Shown one piece after another: positions 34,739-42,062 of a DNA stretch of 64,000 nucleotides (the first letter of the stretch is position 1; each line of letters begins with the position of its first letter). Both the position numbers and the translations under genes were made by a program. The notes beneath the pieces are model-generated. The model ran no database searches, was not told the origin of the DNA, and saw only the letters and a program-made list of their open reading frames with translations. This DNA comes from Pseudomonas viridiflava. GTDB taxonomy: Bacteria; Pseudomonadota; Gammaproteobacteria; Pseudomonadales; Pseudomonadaceae. The stretch lies in assembly GCF_900591205.1 (NCBI RefSeq), contig NZ_UUPU01000094.1, positions 1 to 64,000 on the forward strand, in the 5' to 3' direction.

Positions 34739-35542
34739 TTAATGCACCACTGAGTTGGGCGGCAGATGCCCCAGCCGCTCGGTCAGGCGCAGGCGCTGGA
34801 TCGGGTCTTCGCTGAGCATCAAGGCGTGTTCCAGGTCGAAGCGTTCGGCGTTCGGGCAATCCAGGCGTTGATACAGGCTGGCGCGGGCGAGGTAATCGGC
34901 CGCACTGGCATTGCCCAGTTCCAGCACGCGTTCGGCGTCGACCAGGGCGGCCAACGGGTTGTCATTGGCCAGGTGCAACTGGCGCAGGTTGCGCGACAAG
35001 CGTTGCAGGATCGAGCGCGGCGCGGCGGTGTGCAGGTGGTCGGCCTGCAACGTGAGGTTGGGGCCGTATTGGCGCTGCAGCAACTCGCGGCAATCGTTGG
35101 GGTACAGGCGTCGACCGCCACAGGGGTCCAGCAGATGATCGGCGCCGGGCACCCGCAACAGGAAGTGGCCGGGGAAGTTGACGCCGACCATGGGGATCTC
35201 CAGGCGTCGCGCCAGCTCCATGGCAATCAAGCCCAAAGCCAGCGGTTGCCCGCGTTTGCGTTGCAAGACCTTGTCCAGCAGCGCAGCGGCGGGGCGCAAT
35301 GGCGTGAAATCATCCTGGGCAAACCCCAGGTCATTCATGCGTCGCAGCAGTGGTTGACCCAGTTCATCCGCCGGTAGCATGGGCATGCCCAGGCTCACCT
35401 GTTGCTGCAACACGCTTAGGTCCTGCAGGATCAGCAACGGCTGCACCGCCGGGTCATGTTCGGCAGCAATCCACAGCGCGGCTTCAAACAGCGCAGGGGG
35501 GGAACGTTCCAGGCAGGCGAAAAAGGCTTTGCGGGGATTCAT
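34739..35542 (-). CDS. SirB1 family transglutaminase-like/TPR protein
   Basis: This 267-aa cytoplasmic protein has a transglutaminase-like (SirB1) region at about residues 40-160, with KRGQPLALGLIAMELARRL, IPMVGVNFPGHFLLRV and LDPCGGRRLYPNDC, followed by a TPR-like helical tail. The domain typically lacks clear protease activity and its function is unknown. It is convergent with maiA. Confidence 0.82.
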   Translation of the reverse strand: MNPRKAFFACLERSPPALFEAALWIAAEHDPAVQPLLILQDLSVLQQQVSLGMPMLPADELGQPLLRRMNDLGFAQDDFTPLRPAAALLDKVLQRKRGQPLALGLIAMELARRLEIPMVGVNFPGHFLLRVPGADHLLDPCGGRRLYPNDCRELLQRQYGPNLTLQADHLHTAAPRSILQRLSRNLRQLHLANDNPLAALVDAERVLELGNASAADYLARASLYQRLDCPNAERFDLEHALMLSEDPIQRLRLTERLGHLPPNSVVH

Positions 35543-35730
35543 TGCATTCTCCGGCGGATGACCCCGTTTTAGCCTTGCTGGGAATTTTCGTCCAGTAGCT
35601 TAAGAGATATCCCTGCGGCTTATGTCTCAGAGCCCACAAAACCGGGCGGCTTATTCCAGCGTACTTCGGCAGTTTTCTGCCGCAAGCCTATACTTGGCGA
35701 CTACACAAAGAGTGATTCGGGAGCTCGACG

Positions 35731-36750
35731 ATGTTTGCTCTCATGCACAGCACCCGCCTTGAATCGCTGCACCTGAGCATCGACCCGGTGACGGGGTTGA
35801 AGGCGGTCATAGCCATCCACAGCAGCCGCCGTGGCCCCGCCTTGGGCGGCTGTCGCTACCTCTCCTACCCCGACGACGAAAGTGCCGTGGCGGATGCCGC
35901 GCGCCTGGCCCAGGGCATGAGCTACAAGGCGGCGCTGGCAGGTTTGCCGGTGGGCGGCGCTACGGCGGTGATACTGCGCCCCGCCCATGTGGAAAACCGG
36001 GCGGCGCTATTCGAAGCGTTCGGCCGTTGCATCGAGCAACTGGACGGGCGCTACATCACCGCCACCGACAGCGGCACCTCGGTGGCCGACATGGACTGCA
36101 TCGCCCAACACACCCGCTTCGTCACCAGCACCACCGCCGCCGGCGACCCCTCGCCCCACGCCGCCATGGGGGTGTTCGCCGGCATCCGCACCACCGCCAT
36201 GGCCCGCCTGGGCAGCGACAACCTCGAAGGCTTGCGCGTGGCGGTTCAGGGCCTGGGCAATGTCGGTTACGCCCTGGCCGAGCAACTGCACGCGGCCGGT
36301 GCCGAACTGCTGGTGAGCGACATTGACCATGGCAAGGTGCAACTGGCCATGGAGCAATTCGGCGCCCATCCCATTGCCAACGACGCCCTGCTCAGCACCC
36401 CGTGCGATATCCTTGCGCCGTGCGGCGTCGGCTCCGTATTCAATCGCCAGAGCGTCGGCCAACTGCGCTGCGCCGCCGTCGCCGGCTCCGCCAGTGCGCA
36501 ATTGACCAACCTGCAAGTGGCCGACCAACTGGAAGGGCGCGGCATCCTCTATGCCCCGGACTACGTGATCAACTCCGGTGGCCTGATCTACGTCGCCCTC
36601 AAGCACGGCGGCGCCGAGCTGCCGATCATCACCGCACACCTGTCGAACATCGGCACGCGCCTGACTGAAATCTTCGCCCACGCCCAAGCCGAAAAACGCT
36701 CCCCCGCACGGGTGGCGGATGAACTGGCCGAGCGCCTGCTCTACAAATAG
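35731..36750 (+). CDS. Leucine/Glu/Phe/Val dehydrogenase-like protein with altered catalytic lysine
   Basis: This 339-aa protein belongs to the leucine dehydrogenase group, which reversibly deaminates branched-chain amino acids with NAD+. The substrate lysine in QGMSYKAALAGL (K66) is present. The expected GGGKAVI, whose lysine is the general acid/base (K80 of Bacillus LeuDH), reads GGATAVI, with Thr78 at that place (codon ACG). The Rossmann motif VQGLGNVGYALAEQL is intact, as is DYVINSGGLIYVALKH. The fold is certainly retained, but normal dehydrogenase chemistry is doubtful. RBS GGGAG precedes the ATG. Confidence 0.82.
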   Translation: MFALMHSTRLESLHLSIDPVTGLKAVIAIHSSRRGPALGGCRYLSYPDDESAVADAARLAQGMSYKAALAGLPVGGATAVILRPAHVENRAALFEAFGRCIEQLDGRYITATDSGTSVADMDCIAQHTRFVTSTTAAGDPSPHAAMGVFAGIRTTAMARLGSDNLEGLRVAVQGLGNVGYALAEQLHAAGAELLVSDIDHGKVQLAMEQFGAHPIANDALLSTPCDILAPCGVGSVFNRQSVGQLRCAAVAGSASAQLTNLQVADQLEGRGILYAPDYVINSGGLIYVALKHGGAELPIITAHLSNIGTRLTEIFAHAQAEKRSPARVADELAERLLYK

Positions 36751-36764
36751 GCCGGATATTAAAA

Positions 36765-36791
36765 AGGCCCTGAATCAGTGATTCAGGGCCT
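36765..36791. terminator. Bidirectional terminator between LeuDH-like gene and yebG
   Basis: An almost continuous palindrome, AGGCCCTGAATCA-G-TGATTCAGGGCCT, is preceded by A-rich and followed by T-containing sequence. It lies between convergent genes. Confidence 0.85.
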
Positions 36792-36805
36792 GTTCAATTC
36801 GGGCT

Positions 36806-37066
36806 TTATTCCGCCGGAGCGTTCAGCAACTCGGACAACGCGTCCGGTTGGCTCTTGAACGCCTTGGCAAAGACATCGCGATTCTTCGCCATGTAAATCC
36901 CGGCTTCCTCCACTTGCTGCTCGCTCAGGGACGGCACGGCTTTTTGCAACACTTCTGCCAGCAACTCAGCGAGTTCAAGCATCTTGTCATGACGGTCAGC
37001 TTCGGCTTTATCCATGAACAAACGCTCCAGATCTCGGCTGCTGCGGTATACCACTTCGACGGCCAT
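36806..37066 (-). CDS. yebG: YebG family SOS-response protein
   Basis: This 86-aa protein is similar to the DNA-damage-inducible YebG of enterobacteria: it begins MAVEVVYRSS and continues with KAEADRHDKMLELAELLAEV, a dimeric helical family of unknown biochemical role. A perfect LexA box lies 44 bases upstream, supporting SOS control. Confidence 0.88.
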   Translation of the reverse strand: MAVEVVYRSSRDLERLFMDKAEADRHDKMLELAELLAEVLQKAVPSLSEQQVEEAGIYMAKNRDVFAKAFKSQPDALSELLNAPAE

Positions 37067-37109
37067 TCACCACCTCACATGCCTTCACGATAGTTGTCTT
37101 TTTCGACTA

Positions 37110-37125
37110 CTGTATTTATATACAG
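37110..37125. promoter_or_regulatory. LexA (SOS) box upstream of yebG
   Basis: CTGT-ATTTATAT-ACAG matches the CTGT-N8-ACAG consensus exactly and lies 44 bases before the yebG start. Confidence 0.9.
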
Positions 37126-37234
37126 CAAAAAGAGTAAGCCAAACCGTGGGGTTTGGGTAGCAGTTTTTTAATGTAGTCGGGAAATAGCGGTTTGCTACAC
37201 GCAATTACACACCCACGTCATCTCCATGAAGAGC

Positions 37235-37364
37235 GTGGCGAGCGAGCTTGCTCGCGTTAGGCTGCGCAGCAGCCCCACTTCAGCCGCAGGTATTCTTCCA
37301 GATAAACCCAGGTGACGGGTTCGGGGGCGCTTCGCACCCCAGCGCGAGCAAGCTCGCTCGCCAC
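37235..37364. repeat. Large REP-like inverted repeat (GTGGCGAGCGAGC type)
   Basis: The arms GTGGCGAGCGAGCTTGCTCG... and their complement enclose about 80 bases. It has the same architecture as the element at 28883-29016. It lies about 150 bases before the broken psiE gene. Confidence 0.8.
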
Positions 37365-37511
37365 AAGTTTTGGGGGAGACTGGATGAGTCTGTGCCTCAT
37401 GTCACGCGGCCACCATCTCACTTCCCTGCCTCTGGCCTTTTTTCTGCATGCAGAACAACCGTCACGTCCAACCTGCATTATCCGGTCGAGTCGACCTAAG
37501 GAAGCATCATC

Positions 37512-37761
37512 TTGAAAATCAACTGGGCCGAAAAGCTGCGCCAGAACGTCCATGGGCTGGCCGAGTCCCTGGGCAATCTGTTCGTCGAGTCGTTTCACTA
37601 CCTGGCGCTGTTCGCCATTGGTGCGGTGACCGCGTGGGCAGCGGTGATGGAATTTCTGGGGATGCTCGAGAACGGGCATATCAAGATCGACGACATCTTG
37701 CTGCTGTTCATCTACCTGGAATTGGGCGCCATGGTCGGCATTTATTTCAAGACCAACCACA
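37512..37761 (+). pseudogene. psiE: psiE, 5' fragment (interrupted by AT-rich block)
   Basis: This is the first 83 codons of a PsiE-family inner-membrane protein (phosphate-starvation-inducible PsiE in E. coli, role unclear). It starts at TTG with AAGGA nine bases upstream. The product reads normally through LGAMVGIYFKTNH, then the frame runs into foreign AT-rich sequence (TILTLGIKSK...) and stops at 37820. The missing 3' half, MPVRFLIYVAITALTR onward, is found in frame at 43437. Joining the two at the repeated TCAAGACCAACCACA gives a complete gene. The fragment keeps two membrane spans and is unlikely to work alone. Confidence 0.9.
37747..37761. repeat. 15-bp direct repeat, left end of inserted block
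   Basis: TCAAGACCAACCACA is repeated exactly at 43423-43437. The two copies bound the AT-rich block within psiE and mark either a target-site duplication or att-like cores. Confidence 0.85.
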
Positions 37762-37872
37762 CAATACTAACACTCGGAATAAAATCAAAAATTAGCCAAA
37801 GCGGGCTTCTCCCAGTTTGAGTTTTTACTTTGCGTATCTCGTCTTAGTGTTGTATCTGATTGGAGTAGTAGA

Positions 37873-38355
37873 ATGGATAACCTGAATTGGGCTGATAAGC
37901 TCCGCAAAAACCTTCATTGCTCGGCTGATTCGCTGGGGAATTTATGTGTTGAGGCCTTCCACTATCTAGCCTTGTTTGGCATTGGAGCTATCACCGCCTA
38001 CGCTGCCGTTGTCACGTTCATCAAGATGCTAGGCGAAGGCAGTGTGAGTGTTGATGACATTCTCTTGCTATTCATTTACCTAGAATTAGGGGCGATGGTA
38101 GGCATTTATTTTAAAACAAATCACATGCCAATCAGATTTCTTCTTTATGTCGCTATTACTGCTTTGACTAGATTGTTAATTGGTGATGTGTCACACCATA
38201 AAGACCCTGATGCTGGACTTTTGTATGTTTGTGGTGGGATTTTATTACTTGCTTTCTCCATATTGGTAGTTCGTTTTGCATCTTATAAATATCCGTCTAC
38301 AAAAAATATAGGTGCTTCTGGGGGTGTTGTTGTGGATAGAGACTCTGATAAATGA
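37873..38355 (+). CDS. Second PsiE-like membrane protein, island-borne
   Basis: This 160-aa protein has four predicted spans and is clearly homologous to the host PsiE along its whole length (NLNWADKLRKNLHC, SLGNLCVEAFHYLALFGIGA, LELGAMVGIYFKTNHMPIRF, ALTRLLIGDVSHH), but it uses AT-rich codons and has a different C-terminal tail (TKNIGASGGVVVDRDSDK). RBS TTGGAG precedes the ATG. Its stop overlaps the next ORF by ATGA, which couples it to the RES-domain gene. It may replace the broken host psiE. Alternatively it may be a membrane partner of the RES protein. The coupling is unusual for psiE. Confidence 0.85.
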   Translation: MDNLNWADKLRKNLHCSADSLGNLCVEAFHYLALFGIGAITAYAAVVTFIKMLGEGSVSVDDILLLFIYLELGAMVGIYFKTNHMPIRFLLYVAITALTRLLIGDVSHHKDPDAGLLYVCGGILLLAFSILVVRFASYKYPSTKNIGASGGVVVDRDSDK

Positions 38356-39221
38356 GATCGATTACAGAAGTGTATCCGCCTTTGCCGATAAATTATCTAG
38401 TTTCACGTATCAAAGAATTTAAGTGTGCAACTTTAGATGTTCAGCATGAAATAATTTCTGAATTAACTAAGGTTCATCCTATATTTAATGTTGATTTTTC
38501 TAAAGGATCTGTTTTTAGGCGTGCGAGAATAATTGGGGAGGGAGAATACCCTGAATTAGTGCAAGACCTGCTTTGGAGGCCAGATGGGATTTCCTCCGTT
38601 GGTCGTGCTAATCCTGAGGGTTATCCTGTTTTATATGTTGCCGACAGGCCAGAGACAGCATTTGCAGAGACAAATATTGAGAGAAGTTTTGTTTTGCTTT
38701 CCGAGTTGCAAATTCGAGAGGATGCTAAGTGTAGGATTGCTCCTATCGGTGAATTTAATAGAGTGCAGCGTACGGGCAGAGGATTTCTTTGTGGAGATTT
38801 CTCTTCAACCATAAATGATATGTTAAATGGCTGTTCTTTAGATGAGGCTAAGTCGCTTCTTATAACGGATGCGTTTTTACTTGAATGTTTGGTTGAGGAT
38901 GATTTTCCTTACGCATTATCATCATTTGTTGCTAAATCAATTTTTGAAAAGAACAGGGATATATCTGCGATTGCCTATCCTAGCGTTAGGCTAAACGGAG
39001 CTATTAATTTTGCGATAAAGACCGACCACTTTTGGAAGTCTTGGGAGGTTGTAGGTGCTCGTCGAATGAATGTGTGTCATCTAGCATGTGGCTACTATGA
39101 AACTTCATTAACCGAGCATGTTATGGGGATTGATGAAGGCGGTAGGCTAATTTGGGACAGATGTTTGGTAGATGATAGGTTTTCTTATCCGCTTGTTCCG
39201 TCATGGCATCCCGGGTTGTGA
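38352..39221 (+). CDS. RES-domain protein (putative NAD+-acting toxin)
   Basis: This is a 289-aa protein. Its central and C-terminal parts match the RES domain, an ADP-ribosyltransferase-like fold whose studied members (for example MbcT and ParT) degrade or use NAD+. Visible landmarks are GSVFRRARI (Arg56-57), GRANPEGYPVLYVADRPETA (Tyr95) with FAE (Glu106), and a late YPSVRLNGAINFAI (Ser211). The family is normally paired with an Xre antitoxin, but none is adjacent here. Instead the gene overlaps a psiE-like gene by ATGA. It is longer than simple RES toxins, with about 50 extra N-terminal residues and a C-terminal region after NFAIKTDHFWKSW. AT-rich codon use. Confidence 0.75.
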   Translation: MRSITEVYPPLPINYLVSRIKEFKCATLDVQHEIISELTKVHPIFNVDFSKGSVFRRARIIGEGEYPELVQDLLWRPDGISSVGRANPEGYPVLYVADRPETAFAETNIERSFVLLSELQIREDAKCRIAPIGEFNRVQRTGRGFLCGDFSSTINDMLNGCSLDEAKSLLITDAFLLECLVEDDFPYALSSFVAKSIFEKNRDISAIAYPSVRLNGAINFAIKTDHFWKSWEVVGARRMNVCHLACGYYETSLTEHVMGIDEGGRLIWDRCLVDDRFSYPLVPSWHPGL

Positions 39222-39329
39222 AGTTGTAGTTATGAATTGAGATTTATCTCGTGTTTGGCTCAGGCAAGTAGTTAGCTGGAATTTTGAATAGTCGATAATA
39301 TAGGGTTGAATTTTATAATTTAGAATCTC

Positions 39330-39818
39330 TTATGGTGGATTCGTGGAGTGAATTGCACGCTGAAGGGCAACTGTGTTCAGCAGATTTATTGTTTTAGTTG
39401 TTGAGAATTTTTGGTTGCGTTCGATATATATTATGTCTTTAAAGTTATTTGTTGAAGATATTTTCGTTATTTTTTCTGAATGGATCTCCCGCTCTTTTGA
39501 AATAAAATAATAGTCCGGCTGAAGGTGCTTTGTGTAGTAGAAAGAAGGGTGTTCTTTCTCAAAACAATAATCTGCTTGTCCAACAATAGCTTGGATCCTA
39601 TCTTTAGCAGTTTGTATGGGTCTATGGATGCCTTTTGCATTTTTTACAAGTGTGTCGGAATCTACGCCAAGTACTAATATGTCGCATCTTTGCTTGCAAG
39701 CTTTTAGATAGTCTGCGTGGCCTTGGTGAGTCAAATCAAATACTCCCGATGTATAGCCAATAATGAGGTTGGGTCTTTTTGATTTTAGTTGTTCTATAGC
39801 TGTGATAATTGAGAGCAT
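39330..39818 (-). CDS. HxGH nucleotidyltransferase (cytidylyltransferase-like)
   Basis: This 162-aa protein belongs to the adenylyl/cytidylyltransferase superfamily: GVFDLTHQGHADYL with the HxGH ATP/CTP-binding motif at residues 31-34, LVLGVDSDTLVK, RPIQTAKDRI and a late FSTTKTI motif near 139. Relatives attach AMP or CMP to phosphorylated substrates such as glycerol-3-phosphate, heptose-phosphate or NMN. It starts three bases after the TM-macro gene stop on the same strand, so the two are one operon. A role in making or removing a nucleotide signal, or in NAD+ supply, is plausible but unproven. Confidence 0.75.
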   Translation of the reverse strand: MLSIITAIEQLKSKRPNLIIGYTSGVFDLTHQGHADYLKACKQRCDILVLGVDSDTLVKNAKGIHRPIQTAKDRIQAIVGQADYCFEKEHPSFYYTKHLQPDYYFISKEREIHSEKITKISSTNNFKDIIYIERNQKFSTTKTINLLNTVALQRAIHSTNPP

Positions 39819-39821
39819 GAT

Positions 39822-40781
39822 CTATTTTTTCGCAAGCTGCATGCATAGTTCTGCTAAGTCGTCGATTGTGTAGACGCCAATATATACAGTAATACTTCTC
39901 TCTAATTCTGTGAGTTTTCTTACTATTGCGTTGACAGTAGCGGGAATTGCAATGTGTTGTGGGGTTCCTCCGCTTCCCAGCCCGAATATTGGTATAAAGA
40001 TGCTGTTCTGTGAATTCTTTACTAAAATGTCGATGGAGGATGAAACTATAGTTTCAATCGCGACTTCATCGATGCATGCAATGCGATCAGGTGTTTTTCT
40101 AATGGCTACAGAAAAGATTATAGTTTTAATATCGTTCTTTATTGCGTTGTAAGTGTGATTGCATTCGACGCAAGTTCCGAGGTTGAAGTTGCTAAACTTG
40201 TTTTTGCTATTTTTCCACTCAGCTATAAAGATTCCAAGATTGTCAATCAGTAATTCTTCAGTGTCGGAATATGTTGCAGCCATTTTTCGTATTCTACCTG
40301 AGGTAGACGAGCCGGTGAGAGAACCAAGATTTAAGTCAGTATCTTCTGATGTTACAATGGTATCAATGCCTGAAATTTGAGTTACGCTGCCGCAGTAAAA
40401 TTTTATGTTAGACGCTCCAACTTTAAAGTCACCTCCTGTATTTTTATTGAAAATTATTTTTCGTTCTTCTAAGGTTTTGTTTTTTTGATTGTTTGCTTTT
40501 ACTGCGAAAAATATTGTGAATCCTGTGAAAATAAAAAAAGCTAAAAAAGAAAGTATGTCGTTGGGTGTGACCGTGCAGTTGGTATTTCTGGCTGGGCCTT
40601 TTAGGGTTTCGGTTGCAAGATCAATCAGAAAAGCTACTATTGGCGAGGCGGAAACCGTTGCGAGGCTCGCTGCAAGAAATTTTAAGGAGAGTTTTCCGTA
40701 AAAACTTCTTGAGATATAGTATCTAACAAATCGATTTAGTAAGCCTGAAACTATATATTGTGATGACTTGAGATTGCTCAT
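39822..40781 (-). CDS. TM-macro-domain protein (putative ADP-ribose-sensing membrane effector)
   Basis: This 319-aa protein has two membrane spans (about residues 32-54 and 75-94) followed by a cytoplasmic macro-like domain (about 126-315). Macro-like features are FYCGSVTQISGIDTIVTSED, GSSTSGRIRKMA and IFIPIFGLGSGGTPQHIAIP. Macro domains bind ADP-ribose and derivatives. A two-TM plus macro layout is known from ThsA of type II Thoeris, which senses a TIR-made ADP-ribose conjugate and disrupts the membrane. No TIR gene is present here. A PARP-like ART lies divergently, sharing start-codon bases. AGAAGAA before the ATG is a fair RBS. Confidence 0.65.
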   Translation of the reverse strand: MSNLKSSQYIVSGLLNRFVRYYISRSFYGKLSLKFLAASLATVSASPIVAFLIDLATETLKGPARNTNCTVTPNDILSFLAFFIFTGFTIFFAVKANNQKNKTLEERKIIFNKNTGGDFKVGASNIKFYCGSVTQISGIDTIVTSEDTDLNLGSLTGSSTSGRIRKMAATYSDTEELLIDNLGIFIAEWKNSKNKFSNFNLGTCVECNHTYNAIKNDIKTIIFSVAIRKTPDRIACIDEVAIETIVSSSIDILVKNSQNSIFIPIFGLGSGGTPQHIAIPATVNAIVRKLTELERSITVYIGVYTIDDLAELCMQLAKK

Positions 40782-40782
40782 G
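40779..40782. other. Overlapping divergent start codons (CATG)
   Basis: The plus-strand ATG at 40780-40782 and the minus-strand ATG at 40781-40779 share bases of one CATG palindrome. If both are used, each gene's promoter and RBS must lie within the other gene's coding sequence. Upstream of the minus ATG is AGAAGAA. Upstream of the plus ATG only a weak TTGAG is seen. Confidence 0.6.
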
Positions 40783-41340
40783 TGTTCTTCTAATTCTGTA
40801 TGTTTTATCGGGTTTCATGGGACTTCTTTGGCTCGAGCGGCCGCAATTTTAGCTCATGGGTATCACTATGTGTCAAGTAAAGAAGATTGGCTGGGGAGTG
40901 GTGTCTATTTTTTTATGGATGGTTTTTCTTGTGCCAAAGCAAACGCGATTGAGTGGGCTTCAAATAAATATTTAGGTGAGGAATTTGCAGTTGTTAAAAG
41001 TGTGGTCGAATTAGATAGTTCTAGGGTTCTTGATTTAACCTCTATGCAGGGGTTGGCTATTTATAATAATACTAGGCTTGATATTTTGGATCGTTATGGG
41101 GAAGCGTTGAAGTGTAGGAGGGATATCTCGATCAAAAAGCGTAAGGATATTAGGCTGGATGATAAAATTATTACAGATTTGGTTTTAAAAGAATTGGAGG
41201 TTGACGTGTTGGTGCACAATGTTTACATAAAAAACCGACAGCAGAGAGAACTGGCGTTGGAGTCTAGTTATCCAAACGCAACAGTTTTTAGTGTTAGTAA
41301 TTTGTCATTTATAAGGGGGGCTGAAATTGTTTGCTTATGA
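40780..41340 (+). CDS. PARP-like ADP-ribosyltransferase
   Basis: This 186-aa protein has an ART/PARP-like catalytic core: the NAD+-binding His in FIGFHGTSLARAAAILAHGY (His13), DWLGSGVYFF with Tyr43, and a late RELALESSYPNATVF with Glu161, a plausible third triad residue. The order His, Tyr, acidic suits an H-Y-E-type transferase, though no close family name can be given. An in-frame TTG at 40768 is another possible start. The gene is divergent from the TM-macro gene with shared start bases. ARTs either modify a macromolecule or make an ADP-ribosyl small molecule. The paired macro protein suggests the latter, or a toxin/reader pair. Confidence 0.6.
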   Translation: MCSSNSVCFIGFHGTSLARAAAILAHGYHYVSSKEDWLGSGVYFFMDGFSCAKANAIEWASNKYLGEEFAVVKSVVELDSSRVLDLTSMQGLAIYNNTRLDILDRYGEALKCRRDISIKKRKDIRLDDKIITDLVLKELEVDVLVHNVYIKNRQQRELALESSYPNATVFSVSNLSFIRGAEIVCL

Positions 41341-41570
41341 TTTTTGCTTGTGTGGATTTCTCCGCTTCTAACTGGCAGTGCAGGTGGGTGGGATATTTGT
41401 ATAGCATTAATTTTTAAAATTGCCCGTATTTTATGGTCGTGATTGTCGAACCCTACAGGCCTGATGTTGGAGGTTTATTTATTTTTCTGGATTTTATAAC
41501 TTATCTTTGTGATTTTTTGTAGCTCGATTTGAATACTTTAAAATTTGTAGCTGGACGTGTTGCTTTTAGT
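41341..41570. other. AT-rich convergent gap inside the island
   Basis: This is 230 bases between the convergent ART and four-TM genes. It is rich in T-runs with no ORF of note. I see no strong hairpin terminator. Confidence 0.35.
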
Positions 41571-42062
41571 TTAGGTGTCCCAGTCGCGTGCTCGAGCTTT
41601 GTTTTTCCCTTCGAGATTTTTTATAAGGGTAGAGTTAATATGAATAACGCTCAGTATTGCAGATATTTGTAGTCCGCTGAAAAATACAATCAGAAACTGC
41701 ATTACGATCAGAGTGAGTTCTTGAGTTTTCAACCCGAACCCATCATAGAAACTCACAAATAGCATTCCTAAAAGGGCGAAAGCCATAGATAAAGCGGATT
41801 GAATGATTACCCCTACAATGATCTTCAATCTTGTGGTGTCACCGCCACTCGAACTGAAATCAGCGTTAACAAGATTCTCGCCTTTTAAAACTCTCAGAAC
41901 ATTTGGATATAGAAAGGCAATCCAGATACTCATTATGGTGAATACTGCTCCTGATACCCCTACTAGGAGGCCTAAAGTAGCTGATACTGTTTCAGCTTTG
42001 AGATGCCATCCAAAGAATATTGACGCTATGGATGGTATAAGGCAAAGTAGTATAATAACCAT
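41571..42062 (-). CDS. Small four-TM membrane protein of an island two-gene operon
   Basis: This 163-aa protein has four predicted membrane spans (about residues 1-20, 26-52, 79-105 and 115-140), a hydrophilic loop between spans two and three (RVLKGENLVNADFSSSGGD) and a basic C-terminus (KNLEGKNKARARDWDT). I do not recognise the family. Its ATG overlaps the stop of the upstream 398-aa gene (TAATG), so the two are translated together. Small multi-span proteins next to large soluble partners are a common effector arrangement in defence operons, which is the basis for suspecting that role here. Confidence 0.7.
   Translation of the reverse strand: MVIILLCLIPSIASIFFGWHLKAETVSATLGLLVGVSGAVFTIMSIWIAFLYPNVLRVLKGENLVNADFSSSGGDTTRLKIIVGVIIQSALSMAFALLGMLFVSFYDGFGLKTQELTLIVMQFLIVFFSGLQISAILSVIHINSTLIKNLEGKNKARARDWDT

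Noticed and set aside
37512..37820. Complete 102-aa gene at the left end of the insertion
   Set aside because: The last 19 codons are foreign sequence after the break. It is the truncated 5' part of psiE, not an intact gene.
39822..41340. Classical Thoeris (ThsA/ThsB) assignment
   Set aside because: No TIR-domain gene is present. The partner looks like an ART, so the Thoeris name would be misleading.
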